Positions 53,783 through 62,494 of a stretch of 64,000 nt of DNA are shown here, in pieces. Within the stretch, counting starts at the first letter, position 1. Each line of letters starts with the position of its first letter. The stretch lies in the NCBI GenBank assembly GCA_028284385.1, contig JANQRT010000060.1:248001-312000 (forward strand). Reading direction: 5' to 3'. The translations under genes were made by a program, and so were the position numbers. The stretch is from Opitutaceae bacterium (GTDB lineage: Bacteria > Verrucomicrobiota > Verrucomicrobiia > Opitutales > Opitutaceae). Below the pieces are notes generated by a model. That model was not told where the DNA came from. It searched no databases and was given only the letters and a program-made list of their open reading frames with translations.

Positions 53783-53812
53783 TGTCTTATTTCGAACCCA
53801 TTGAGTACTAAA

Positions 53813-54877
53813 ATGCTTAAGAACTTCCTTCAGATCCTTTTATTGACGGCTTTACTGGTCTGTATCCAAGATGCGGTTGCTCGACCTAAGCCGAATACCG
53901 TTGTCGTTAACGAAGCCTTTTTCACGTCCCGCAACCATGCGGAAAACGTGGATTCTCCAGCATCCTGGCATGGACCCGATGGCGAACGTTGGCTTCTTAG
54001 CACGACGAAGGCCACTCATAGCGTTTTGATCGAGGACGCCACAAACGGAGCGTTTATACGACGCCTTGGGGGTCTTGGAAGTCAACTAGGTCAATTCAAT
54101 CGACCCAATGGGATTGTGGTGATTGAGGACTACCTCTTTGTTGTGGAGAGAGACAATCGGCGAGTGCAAGTCTTTGCTTTACCAAGTCTCGCTGCGATCG
54201 GGCACTTTGGTTCTGACGTTCTCACCAATCCCTACGGCCTTTATGTGCAAAAAACGGGAGAGGCTGAGTTTCATGCGTATGTGAGCGACAATTACGAAAC
54301 TGCCAACGAGGAAGTGCCGCCTGATGCGAAGCTAGGCGAACGAATCGCTGTTTTCGAGCTCGAGGTAGAGGGTACAACTGAAGGAACGATGGATGCGGAA
54401 CTCGCTCGCTACATTGGAGAAACGTCTGGCGATGGCGCCTTGCGTATTGTCGAGTCGATCTATGGCGACCCGCTTTACGACCGACTGCTCATCGCGGAAG
54501 AGGATAATGAACACTCCACCAGCGGTTTCAAGGTGTACGACTTTTCAGGAGCCTATCAGGGCCAGGTGCTAGCTAAAGGCATGATAAGCGGACAAGCCGA
54601 AGGCATAGCCTTGGTAGTTCATGGTGACGAAAACGGCTACTGGATTCTCACGGATCAAGGAAAGCGAGAGAATCGTTTTCATGTCTACGACAGGAAAAGT
54701 CTGGAATATCGAGGATCTTTTTACGGTCGTTATACTTTGAATACAGACGGTATTTGTTTCAATCCTACTGCCATCGATCCGCGTTATCCCGAAGGCCTTT
54801 TCTACGCCGTGCACAACGACGGCAACGTCGCGGCCTTCTCTTGGCAAGAGGTTAAGCAAGCTCTAGGTTTGGAGTAA
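53813..54877 (+). CDS. Secreted beta-propeller phytase-like protein
   Basis: About 354 residues from the ATG at 53813 with a signal peptide (LKNFLQILLLTALLVCIQDAVA). Phytase-like propeller text: DSPASWHGPDGERWLLSTTKATHSVLIED, FNRPNGIVVIEDYLFVVERDNRRVQVF, NPYGLYVQKTGEAEFHAYVSDNYE, AEEDNEHSTSGFKVYD, GQAEGIALVV and DQGKRENRFHVYDRKS. Beta-propeller phytases release phosphate from phytate with calcium. Acidic metal-site residues look present (EEDNEHS, DPRYPEG). It follows the TonB receptor by 79 bases, a pairing known for phytate-scavenging loci. Activity not proven. Confidence 0.83.
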   Translation: MLKNFLQILLLTALLVCIQDAVARPKPNTVVVNEAFFTSRNHAENVDSPASWHGPDGERWLLSTTKATHSVLIEDATNGAFIRRLGGLGSQLGQFNRPNGIVVIEDYLFVVERDNRRVQVFALPSLAAIGHFGSDVLTNPYGLYVQKTGEAEFHAYVSDNYETANEEVPPDAKLGERIAVFELEVEGTTEGTMDAELARYIGETSGDGALRIVESIYGDPLYDRLLIAEEDNEHSTSGFKVYDFSGAYQGQVLAKGMISGQAEGIALVVHGDENGYWILTDQGKRENRFHVYDRKSLEYRGSFYGRYTLNTDGICFNPTAIDPRYPEGLFYAVHNDGNVAAFSWQEVKQALGLE

Positions 54878-54930
54878 TTGGCAGGGCTTCGATCTCTCTA
54901 CAGTTGTAATCGAATATTTTCCGTAAGCAA

Positions 54931-56340
54931 CTATCCAATACGACTACGCCAGGGGCCGGTGATGGCCAGGGTTTGTCCGGGATTTCTCTGAATGTTTACG
55001 AAGAGCGTAGTCCCGTCTGGCGAAAAGCAGGCTCCTGCTAATTCGCTATCCATGTCCACGTGTCCAATCGAATACATGGATCCTTCCTGAGTGATACCTA
55101 CCAGGGCGCTGCTGCCTCCGTCATCCTCGCAGATTACGATATCGCCCCAAGGCGCGACGGTTAGATTGTCACACGCTTTCATAAGCTCCATATCGCGACT
55201 CTCGATGAATAGTTCGAGTTTACCGGGCTCGTTCAATTCGCCCTTCATGCCCTCGAAAGCGCTGGGCTTGTAACGAAAGACCTGACCGAACTGTTTTGCT
55301 CCTCCATTTGTGCAGGCGAAGTAGATTTCCCCGTTGCCGTAGTGCATTCCTTCGCCGCGAGCGAAGCGGGCAGCTCCCTTCTCAAATCCTTGGTAACGCA
55401 AGTCGTCTTCAGGGGCGGTAGGTTCAACGATATCAATCCATTCAACATCGAAGGACGATTTTTCCGGAAACGTAGGTTCGCCCGTTTCCTCCCAATTTCG
55501 CGTGTCTGTGGCGGGAGCTCCTTTTATAGCCAGAGCTTGGAGCTTGCCGCCTTTTGCTAACTGTCCCCGTTTGTTGGGTACGAACCTGAAAATCAGCCCA
55601 TCATGCCGGTCTTCGGTTTGGTACACGATGCCGCTGGCCGGATCAATCGCCACCGCCTCATGATTGAATCGGCCCATTTCGATTAGCGGTATGGGATCGA
55701 CGATTCCGATATCGGCATTGGCGGGCACTTCGAAATTATAGCCGTGATCTTTTGCCAGCTTGTCGCCAGCGCGTTCTATAGTCTCTTCACAAGTTATCCA
55801 TGAACCCCATGGAGTTGGGCCTCCAGAACAGTTACGAAGGGTGCCGATAAGTGAAAGATAGTGCCGTTTTAGTGTCTGGGAGCGCGTATCGAAAACTAGC
55901 GTAGTGGTTCCTCCAGGACAATGGGTTCCATTGGCCCCAGAGTCGTAAAGCTTGGATTTCTCGATGGATTTCCAAGCATCCGATTTGAAATAAGAAACGT
56001 CATTCTCGTGCATGGAGCTCGCTTCGTGATTCCTAACCAGGAGGGTGAGCCCATTAGGACCCGGAAAGGCAGCCATTCCATCATGAGCCGGCGGAACCAT
56101 GAGGCCGTCATCCATGAGCTCTCCTCTTTGGGAAATCGTTTTGTAGCTGAAGCCTTTGGGCAGTCGCAGCTTGCCATTGGGATCGTTCATGAGCGGACCG
56201 TAGCCCTTGGCGCTGAGATGGCCGGTCTTGCCTTTCGACTTAGCCGCGAGGGTGTGATTCAACGAGCAAAGGCCTAGACCAACAAAGCCTGCGGAAAAGA
56301 GCGAGTCTTTGACGAATTGGCGACGAGATTGTGTATTCAT
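54931..56340 (-). CDS. phoX: PhoX family (DUF839) alkaline phosphatase
   Basis: 469 residues. A twin-arginine signal at the N-terminus (QSRRQFVKDSLFSAGFVGLGL) points to Tat export of a folded metalloenzyme. The PhoX/DUF839 core is seen in GELMDDGLMVPPAHDGMAAFPGPNGLTLLVRNHE, GGTTTLVF, GSWITCEETIERAG, RFNHEAVAIDPASGIVYQTED, YFACTNGGAKQFGQVFRYKP and LTVAPWGDIVICEDDGG. PhoX uses calcium and iron to hydrolyse phosphomonoesters in the periplasm, a marker of marine phosphate limitation. A small ORF precedes it by 15 bases. Convergent with the phytase-like gene. Confidence 0.93.
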   Translation of the reverse strand: MNTQSRRQFVKDSLFSAGFVGLGLCSLNHTLAAKSKGKTGHLSAKGYGPLMNDPNGKLRLPKGFSYKTISQRGELMDDGLMVPPAHDGMAAFPGPNGLTLLVRNHEASSMHENDVSYFKSDAWKSIEKSKLYDSGANGTHCPGGTTTLVFDTRSQTLKRHYLSLIGTLRNCSGGPTPWGSWITCEETIERAGDKLAKDHGYNFEVPANADIGIVDPIPLIEMGRFNHEAVAIDPASGIVYQTEDRHDGLIFRFVPNKRGQLAKGGKLQALAIKGAPATDTRNWEETGEPTFPEKSSFDVEWIDIVEPTAPEDDLRYQGFEKGAARFARGEGMHYGNGEIYFACTNGGAKQFGQVFRYKPSAFEGMKGELNEPGKLELFIESRDMELMKACDNLTVAPWGDIVICEDDGGSSALVGITQEGSMYSIGHVDMDSELAGACFSPDGTTLFVNIQRNPGQTLAITGPWRSRIG

Positions 56341-56355
56341 GATTAGGATATTCTG

Positions 56356-56499
56356 TTAGTTACTATTCTCCGTTTCTAAATCTTTATCTGCCTCTGTTTG
56401 TTCAGAAGAGGACTTTTCTCCTACAAAACCATAAAAGAACACGAGGCTGGCTGTTGCTAGCCAGGATAGAGCCAACTTGCCGATGGTTTCCAATTGCAT
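56356..56499 (-). CDS. Small single-pass membrane protein upstream of phoX
   Basis: 47 residues from the ATG at 56499 (MQLETIGKLAL). A hydrophobic segment LALSWLATASLVFFYGF is followed by a very acidic tail (EQTEADKDLETE). A TTG 66 bases upstream would add 22 residues. It ends 15 bases before the phoX ATG on the same strand, so they could be co-transcribed. Tentative, too short to name. Confidence 0.45.
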   Translation of the reverse strand: MQLETIGKLALSWLATASLVFFYGFVGEKSSSEQTEADKDLETENSN

Positions 56500-56839
56500 A
56501 GCCGTCTGGGGCTTAACTTTAAAGACTTCCAAGAGCAGTTTCCCTGAACTAGGTTTGCGACTCAAGCGTGAACCGTGCTTCTCGCGAATTTGTAACGCGA
56601 ATGAAAGAGAAGAAAGCCAAAAAAAAGAGACATGCTTTTTCTTTTGAAACGCGTAAGGGTTGCCGTCTGCCTCAAAGGAAAGGCTGCGATTTACTCTAGC
56701 GGAGCTAAAGTCGATTTCAGTAGGCGCGATTCGCTATCTAAGAAAGATCTAACACCGAGCCGCAGTCGCTGCTAAGTTTCGACTTCGGGTAGAACTTTCG
56801 ATGGACTCATCGGGATTCCTAGCCGATTTAGATCTGCGA
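56500..56839. other. Intergenic region between sulfatase and small membrane ORF
   Basis: 340 bases. AT-rich, purine-rich text around 56600-56650 (AAAGAGAAGAAAGCC, then a run of A and T). No gene, terminator or regulator site was recognised; the phoX-operon promoter is expected here. Confidence 0.4.
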
Positions 56840-58252
56840 CTACTTCTTCTGGCTATTCGCTTTTAACCGCTGATTTCGGCTGGCGATGACTTGGTCTCTG
56901 ATTTTCTGATACGAATCCGTCTTTAGATAAGGTTCTCTGTGAGACTTAAGCTCGTCGCCTTGCGTTTTCGTCCAACTGGATAGTTCGGCTTGAAGCTCTT
57001 TCAACTTGGATTGGTATTCTGCCTTATAGGCGAGATTGCTTCGTTCGTGCGGATCGTCTTCCAGATCGAACAGCTCGAATTCCGGCCGAGTGAAGTAGGA
57101 TGCGACAATAGCTGCCGCTCTAGAATCTTTTCTAGCTGCTTTGTCCCAGGAATCCCAGTACGCGCCTCTACCATCGTTACGCAGAATATCGGAGTGATTG
57201 GTGTGGATCGCCTCGGGAAGTAGATTATGAATGTATTTATACGAGCCGATTCGCACGCTGCGCATTGGGTAGATGTTATACTGCGTATCGCCCGTGTGGG
57301 TGGTGAAGATCTTGTCTCGATGCGTATCCGTTTTTCCATGCAGCACGTCTGCGAAGGACTTGCCATCGAGATCTTCTGGAAGGTCGCCGCCTGCTAGATC
57401 GATTAGGGTGGGGATGATATCAACCCAGTTGACCATGGCATCGGTTCGCAAGCCTCCTGATATTTGTCCTGGCCAGGAAACTATAAGAGGAACGCGAGTG
57501 CCGCTATCGTACAGATTCCATTTTCCAAAGGGCCATTGCCCGCCGTGATCACTGGTGAAGACGCAAATGAAGTCGTCGCCAATGTTTTCTCTGACTAGCT
57601 CAAGCACTCTACCCATTTCTGTATCCATATGCGTGATATCGGATAGATAGCGGGCCCAGTGTTCTCGCGTTTCCTTCGTGTCAATAAAAGTGGAGGGAAG
57701 CGTTATTTCATCCGGATCGTAGATCGATTCCTCGATCCATGGGACATGGGGTCGGCGATCTCCCACCATCAAGCATAATGGACCTTCGGAAAGCTTTCCT
57801 GATTCGAAAAGAGCCTTCAAATCGCGAGACATGTTTTCCGGATCGCGATAGAGATGATCGCAGCCCTCAAAGGTCCTGCGCCCATGCTGCACTTTGCCAA
57901 AGGAAGCGATCTGGTAACCCATCTCTTTCAGAGTACCGGTCAGTTCATTGGTCCCTGGTTTCATTTGGCTGTGGTTCGGATGAGCCCCATGGCGAGCCGG
58001 CATCAAGCCGGTCAGTAGCGATGCCCGGTTCGGGCAGCAAGCAGGGGAGGCGATGTAGGCGTTGTCGAAAACCATGCCGCGATCGGCCAAGGCGTCCAGC
58101 GTTGGCGTCCTCACATCCTTCGAGCCGTGAATCGATGTTTCGAGTCGCCCCAAGTCGTCCGATAGCAATACCACAATGTGCGGCAGTTTTTGGTCCGCAG
58201 TCCCAGCCAAGCTGCTGGTGATCAATCCGAACAGAGCGATAAGTTTCTTCAT
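56840..58252 (-). CDS. Secreted sulfatase (formylglycine type, heparan/N-sulfatase-like)
   Basis: 470 residues with a signal peptide (KLIALFGLITSSLAGTA). Sulfatase elements are in order: metal Asp pair in VVLLSDDLGRL, the active-site motif SPACCPNRASLLTG, in which the first Cys of the C-x-P-x-R is the residue converted to formylglycine, MPARHGAHPNHS, SFGKVQHG, VGDRRPHVPWIEE, and the late FTSDHGGQWPFGKWNLYDSGTRVPL. C-terminal LFDLEDDPHERSNLA is typical of sulfatases acting on glycans. Likely desulfates extracellular sulfated polysaccharides. The activating enzyme (anSME/FGE) is not in the window. Confidence 0.92.
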   Translation of the reverse strand: MKKLIALFGLITSSLAGTADQKLPHIVVLLSDDLGRLETSIHGSKDVRTPTLDALADRGMVFDNAYIASPACCPNRASLLTGLMPARHGAHPNHSQMKPGTNELTGTLKEMGYQIASFGKVQHGRRTFEGCDHLYRDPENMSRDLKALFESGKLSEGPLCLMVGDRRPHVPWIEESIYDPDEITLPSTFIDTKETREHWARYLSDITHMDTEMGRVLELVRENIGDDFICVFTSDHGGQWPFGKWNLYDSGTRVPLIVSWPGQISGGLRTDAMVNWVDIIPTLIDLAGGDLPEDLDGKSFADVLHGKTDTHRDKIFTTHTGDTQYNIYPMRSVRIGSYKYIHNLLPEAIHTNHSDILRNDGRGAYWDSWDKAARKDSRAAAIVASYFTRPEFELFDLEDDPHERSNLAYKAEYQSKLKELQAELSSWTKTQGDELKSHREPYLKTDSYQKIRDQVIASRNQRLKANSQKK

Positions 58253-58561
58253 ACGGGAAATAGGGTACGTTAGTGAAAATGGGATAGGGGGAAGGGTCCA
58301 AGCTATTGGATTCGCATTTGATTACAACCACTTCATGCCCTCGCAAAACGGAAAAAGTTGATAGCCGAGCTTCCATTTTGGCGGGTCTTAAAAAATAGGC
58401 TCTGCATACTTTGGGGGAGTTTAGCGTGAGGCTGGTAAAGCAGCGCATGTTCTACGCCACGATCCCTTCGGTTGCTCTGAGATTAAAGAAACTAGGGTTT
58501 TTAGCCGATATCGAGTAGGTAGAGATGGCGCGAAAAGCCATCAAAGGCCTCAATCGTGAGA
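58253..58561. other. Upstream region of the sulfatase gene
   Basis: 309 bases between divergent genes. No ORF, repeat or terminator was convincing. It should hold the sulfatase promoter. Confidence 0.4.
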
Positions 58562-58960
58562 ATGAACTTGGGAATCAGAAAGAAGGTTAAAGTAGACGAC
58601 GAGTCCGCGAAAGGGATGCGTTGCGTTGCCCAATCTTTCTGGAGCAGCAAGCCTAGGAAAGACGATTCCTTTCCCAAGGTCTCGGAGCCTGATTCCAAAT
58701 CCCAATGCGGCGCAAGTGGAGGCTCCCCCTCCTTGCTCGGCTACGTGGGTGGCTCCTTCGTTGGCACCTACACCAACAAGGAGATCGAGCAGCAGCAGAG
58801 CGAAGAGCAACAAGCTACTTCCGCTACTCCTTCTGCCTCGGCACTCGTGGATGACGACCCTTTCGGACTTCGCAAGAACAAGAAGAAGCGAGAGAGCGCC
58901 GATATCGATTTCAGCAAGTACGATTCGCTTTTCAAAACGGATCAGACGTCTGAAGAGTAG
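58562..58960 (+). CDS. Small hypothetical protein
   Basis: About 132 residues if the ATG at 58562 is used; the start is uncertain and a later one is possible. The N-terminal half is basic with Cys and Ser. A glycine-rich segment (SPSLLGYVGGSFVGTYTNKEI) is followed by Gln/Glu-rich and then acidic/basic text (DDDPFGLRKNKKKRE; ADIDFSKYDSLFKTD). The second half looks like real coding sequence. No family recognised. Overlapping ORFs on other frames are less protein-like. Confidence 0.4.
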   Translation: MNLGIRKKVKVDDESAKGMRCVAQSFWSSKPRKDDSFPKVSEPDSKSQCGASGGSPSLLGYVGGSFVGTYTNKEIEQQQSEEQQATSATPSASALVDDDPFGLRKNKKKRESADIDFSKYDSLFKTDQTSEE

Positions 58961-59084
58961 TCGCCGAGGTCACTGGATCTGCGACACTAGCCGGCAGTCA
59001 CTAAAGCGCTAGATTCTAAACGCATGTAGTCTTTTCTCGGTAGTGTGTAATGATATGGCTAATGAGCAATGACGCATTCCGGAT

Positions 59085-61145
59085 TCAAGGAGTTTGGATG
59101 TATTCTGCTTTTAGGAGATCGAGTCTATCTTCAATGTGCATTCGACTTCTCGTCGAATTCAATTTGAATGCTACTTTGATAAAACTCTGATCAGGTAAAG
59201 TGTCTAGTATTTCTCCTTTGAATACGAATGTAGATAGATACGATCTAAGTTCATTTTCGGTGAAACGATCTTCCAAGCCGGAGATGTTTGGAATCTCTGC
59301 TTTCCCGTGTCTATCTACAATGCATGTAAACACGATTTGATCTGGAAGAGGTTCTTTCTTTTTGCGAAATGAAAACTGAATAGGGTCGTGCCATTGAATT
59401 TGTAAGTTTTTTTTGCTTACAGCGGCTGGTTTGGCCTTTAGCGTGTAGTCAGGATCAATTCGTTCGAGACATTTTTCTGAGCCGTGGTACGCTGCAAGCC
59501 AAGCTAAAGGCCAGCGGCCGTATATTGAGTGATTCTTTTCCAGCCCTTGTCTAAGAGCCAAATCGATAAGATCGACCATATCTTGTTGAATCGCTAGATC
59601 GAGGCAGGGATTTATGTAGGATGAATCCAGATTCCAAATCCCTCCCGCTTTAGCGATTGCTTTTGCTCCGTCGGTATCTCGGAAGAGTGCAGCTTGCATG
59701 AGCGGAGTGACGCCCTTGGGTCCTGTTAAGTTGATATCCGACCCTTTGTCTAAAAGGCATGCAGTGGCTTCTTTCTGCTGGCTGATTATGGAATATTGCA
59801 AAGCGGTATGGCCATAACGGTTTCGATGGTCAATACGGGCGCCTCGATCAAGGAACCAGCAAACAGCAGGAATATTTCCGTATCCGGCGGCGAAGATTAA
59901 TGGTGTGAATTGATTCTCGTCTTCGGTATCTATAGGTATTTCGAACTGGCTTAGATATTCGAGAGTTTCGATATCAGCGAATGGAGCAACTTTATGATAA
60001 ATAGTCGTTTTTTTTGCGAACTTAAGATCGGCTTTGCTTACCGCATTTTTAGCATTAATGCGTTCAATGAGATCAAAGCGATTATTTATGAGACAAGCCG
60101 CTAGGACGGCTGAGCGACTCTTCTTGTTTGGCTCAAACAGATAACCTGCTCTTATGAGGGCATCGGCGATGTCAAATTGACCTAATAGGATAGCCTCGGA
60201 GATAATGCCTTTTTTATTTTTTCCTTTCTCTAAAAAATACGGATGTTGGGAAATAACAATAGCGCTGTCTATGTGGCCATGAGAAATGGTTTTCGCTAAG
60301 AATGGGTGGGGTGAAGAGAGCTTCTTTTTCGTGGAGTAAGTTCTTTTGCCTTTTGATTGGTAAACCGCATCAAGTAATACGCTCAATGTAGATGAACGTC
60401 CATTTCCAGCTGCGGAACTTAAAAGCTCTGCGAAGTGATCTGCACTATGAGGAAGAGTCTTTGTGAGTCGGTTATTAAGGTAGGTGGAAAATCCGTTTTG
60501 AACCGCATCCGCCAGTTTAAGGCTTTCGTTATGGGTCAATAGAAAATCAGCTGCAGTGATTTCACTGTTTTTCAGACGAATCGCTTTACCGCCTTCAAAT
60601 GCTAAGATTACCATATAGCCAGTGACATCCCCGCCTGTGAAGTAATTCTCGATTGGTGGTATTTGAAGCGATACGAGATTTTCGAGAGTGTTATTTAGAT
60701 ATATCGGGAAAATTTTTTCCTCTTGTATCCAAAAAATAGTATATAAAATATTTTCAAGATTGGTCTCGTTCTGCTTTCTCAATAGACTTTTGGGTACGTC
60801 AATGCTATGAATGAAGAGCGAGTTGCCTCGATGATATTTGCTCTGATCTATTCTGTAGCTATCAAGCAAAATAGCGAATGGCATAACTTCAATCAGGTCT
60901 GAAGAAATTGAGACCCCGTTTAGCGATGAAAGCGAAACCGGCTCTCCTTTTTCATTTCGGTAGTACGGCTTACTTTTCCTGGATTCAGTCACAATTCCTA
61001 GGATTTTATATTTCCCATCTGTTTCTGATTGGTAAACGAGTTCCGGAACCTCCTTAAAATTTCTTGGAGTCGCTTGAATGGCGACCGAGAAGATTAAGAC
61101 GCAGCTCAGAGAGCCTATGAAATGAATTGGTAATCGTGAAGGCAT
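59085..61145 (-). CDS. Exported ankyrin-repeat protein with TonB-C-like end
   Basis: 686 residues with a signal peptide (LPIHFIGSLSCVLIFSVAIQA). Residues ~25-220 are unassigned. Residues ~225-545 contain ankyrin repeats, best seen in NQFTPLIFAAGYGNIPAVCW, YGHTALQYSIISQQKEATAC and KGVTPLMQAALFRDTDG. Residues ~580-670 resemble the TonB C-terminal domain pattern: VFTCIVDRHGKAEIPNISGLE, then LRSYLSTFVFKGEIL and a strand ending in IKVAFKLN. Base composition is more AT-rich than the neighbours, suggesting transfer. The divergent partner is the VWA gene. Ankyrin repeats mediate protein contacts; target unknown. Confidence 0.82.
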   Translation of the reverse strand: MPSRLPIHFIGSLSCVLIFSVAIQATPRNFKEVPELVYQSETDGKYKILGIVTESRKSKPYYRNEKGEPVSLSSLNGVSISSDLIEVMPFAILLDSYRIDQSKYHRGNSLFIHSIDVPKSLLRKQNETNLENILYTIFWIQEEKIFPIYLNNTLENLVSLQIPPIENYFTGGDVTGYMVILAFEGGKAIRLKNSEITAADFLLTHNESLKLADAVQNGFSTYLNNRLTKTLPHSADHFAELLSSAAGNGRSSTLSVLLDAVYQSKGKRTYSTKKKLSSPHPFLAKTISHGHIDSAIVISQHPYFLEKGKNKKGIISEAILLGQFDIADALIRAGYLFEPNKKSRSAVLAACLINNRFDLIERINAKNAVSKADLKFAKKTTIYHKVAPFADIETLEYLSQFEIPIDTEDENQFTPLIFAAGYGNIPAVCWFLDRGARIDHRNRYGHTALQYSIISQQKEATACLLDKGSDINLTGPKGVTPLMQAALFRDTDGAKAIAKAGGIWNLDSSYINPCLDLAIQQDMVDLIDLALRQGLEKNHSIYGRWPLAWLAAYHGSEKCLERIDPDYTLKAKPAAVSKKNLQIQWHDPIQFSFRKKKEPLPDQIVFTCIVDRHGKAEIPNISGLEDRFTENELRSYLSTFVFKGEILDTLPDQSFIKVAFKLNSTRSRMHIEDRLDLLKAEYIQTP

Positions 61146-61245
61146 CCGGTTAGTTATTATGCCAATTTATCGATCAGTCTCTAGAGCGAAATTTTTCTTC
61201 GCAAGTTTTATTGCTAGAAACTATTACTACTATCATTTTGAAGAG

Positions 61246-62421
61246 ATGAAGAAGTGCTCCTTCCCTTTGGTAGTGTGTGTAATTCTATTTCTAGGCACCG
61301 ATTTTTTCGCTAACTTATTGGAAGCAAGGACAACGATTGAGGAAGTGTTTGCTCGAAATAAGGCATGGGAAAAGCGGAATAAGCCCGCTCCCAAAAGGTT
61401 TCTGGATCAGCAAGAAAAATTGGAGCGACGTCTGCTTAATGGAGATTTTCCTGATGCAGAGATTTCGTTATCCGAAAACGGTTCTATCTTTGTGCCATTG
61501 CTAGATGTGGATGTTGCAATCATGATTTTGGATACATCAGGCAGCATGCGAGATTCGATTACTGGTCGGATTCTTGACGGCGTTCAGAAACGTGTCGTCG
61601 TTTTTCTAGAAGCCATGCCGAACATTTATCATTTGACGATATTGGACGCAGACGGACATAGAATCTTAAAGTGGGAAGCCGATACAGGACTCTATGCAGT
61701 AGAGCAGGAGAGTATTGTACCTGCTAGGGAAATCGGCCTAACAATTGGAAATTATCCATATGAGACGGATTCAGACTGGTTTAATGGCCTTTTGAAGTCT
61801 AGGCGTCTGATTGACGATTTTGAAGCAAGCGAGAAAGTAGAGATATTCGTTTTTGGAGATGAATCTTCATCTGGTTTTTGGAGGACTTTCCGCGAATTCG
61901 AGAAATATGCTTCTTCAGTTCCCGTTAATGTTGTAAGAGCCCATGAACGCTTGATGGCTGTTGGTCTCTTAAGTTTAACCGAATCTTGGTTAAGCTTCGA
62001 GCGATACGGGCGATATATGGCCGCTTTGACAGGTGGAAAATTCTACCAATTCGTATCAGAATCAAACAGGTGGACAAGGGAAGCTCTATTGCTTAGAAGG
62101 CTAGCGAGACAATATATCGGTAAATCTTGGATATTCGAAGGAGATAAAGAAACGGTTGCCCGATTAAACAAAGAATTGAGCAAGGATCCGCTTATTGATG
62201 GGGAGCTTTTGGTGGCCTCCGATTCTATCGTGGAGCCGCTTGAAAATATGGCGAAGCTTAGCATGGAATTTAGCGATATCAGTAAAAATAGAGCGAGTTG
62301 TTTTCTGACAATTGAATATGACTATGGTTCGAAAGGTAGAGAGGATAAAGTCGAGCTTGTTCGATTTAACGGCGTTTGGAAAATACAAGAATGGAAATTA
62401 TTATGGAGCGATGAAGAATGA
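61246..62421 (+). CDS. Exported VWA-domain protein
   Basis: About 391 residues from the ATG at 61246 (MKKCSFPLVVCVILFLGT, a signal peptide); an in-frame upstream ATG at 61159 would add 29 non-typical residues. The VWA domain is shown by the MIDAS motif in VAIMILDTSGSMRDSITG, later acidic strands (KVEIFVFGDESSSGFW) and MAALTGGKFYQFVSES. The remainder is helical and ends in a strand-rich region (CFLTIEYDYGSKG; WKIQEWKLLWSDEE). VWA domains bind ligands through a divalent metal. It is AT-rich like its divergent ankyrin neighbour, ~100 bases away. Confidence 0.82.
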   Translation: MKKCSFPLVVCVILFLGTDFFANLLEARTTIEEVFARNKAWEKRNKPAPKRFLDQQEKLERRLLNGDFPDAEISLSENGSIFVPLLDVDVAIMILDTSGSMRDSITGRILDGVQKRVVVFLEAMPNIYHLTILDADGHRILKWEADTGLYAVEQESIVPAREIGLTIGNYPYETDSDWFNGLLKSRRLIDDFEASEKVEIFVFGDESSSGFWRTFREFEKYASSVPVNVVRAHERLMAVGLLSLTESWLSFERYGRYMAALTGGKFYQFVSESNRWTREALLLRRLARQYIGKSWIFEGDKETVARLNKELSKDPLIDGELLVASDSIVEPLENMAKLSMEFSDISKNRASCFLTIEYDYGSKGREDKVELVRFNGVWKIQEWKLLWSDEE

Positions 62422-62423
62422 GG

Positions 62424-62445
62424 GGCGAAAGTATTTAGTTTCGCC
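62424..62445. terminator. Short hairpin after the VWA gene
   Basis: Stem GGCGAAA (62424-62430) and TTTCGCC (62439-62445) with an 8-base loop, directly after the stop and between convergent genes. There is no strong T-run. Confidence 0.4.
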
Positions 62446-62494
62446 GAATTCCTGTTCTTTATTTGAACGTTAACCTTTCCGTTTTCTCCTGGTC

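Noticed and set aside
59085..62421. CRISPR or toxin-antitoxin reading of the AT-rich region
   Set aside because: No repeats with spacers and no toxin or antitoxin fold; the two genes are ankyrin and VWA proteins.
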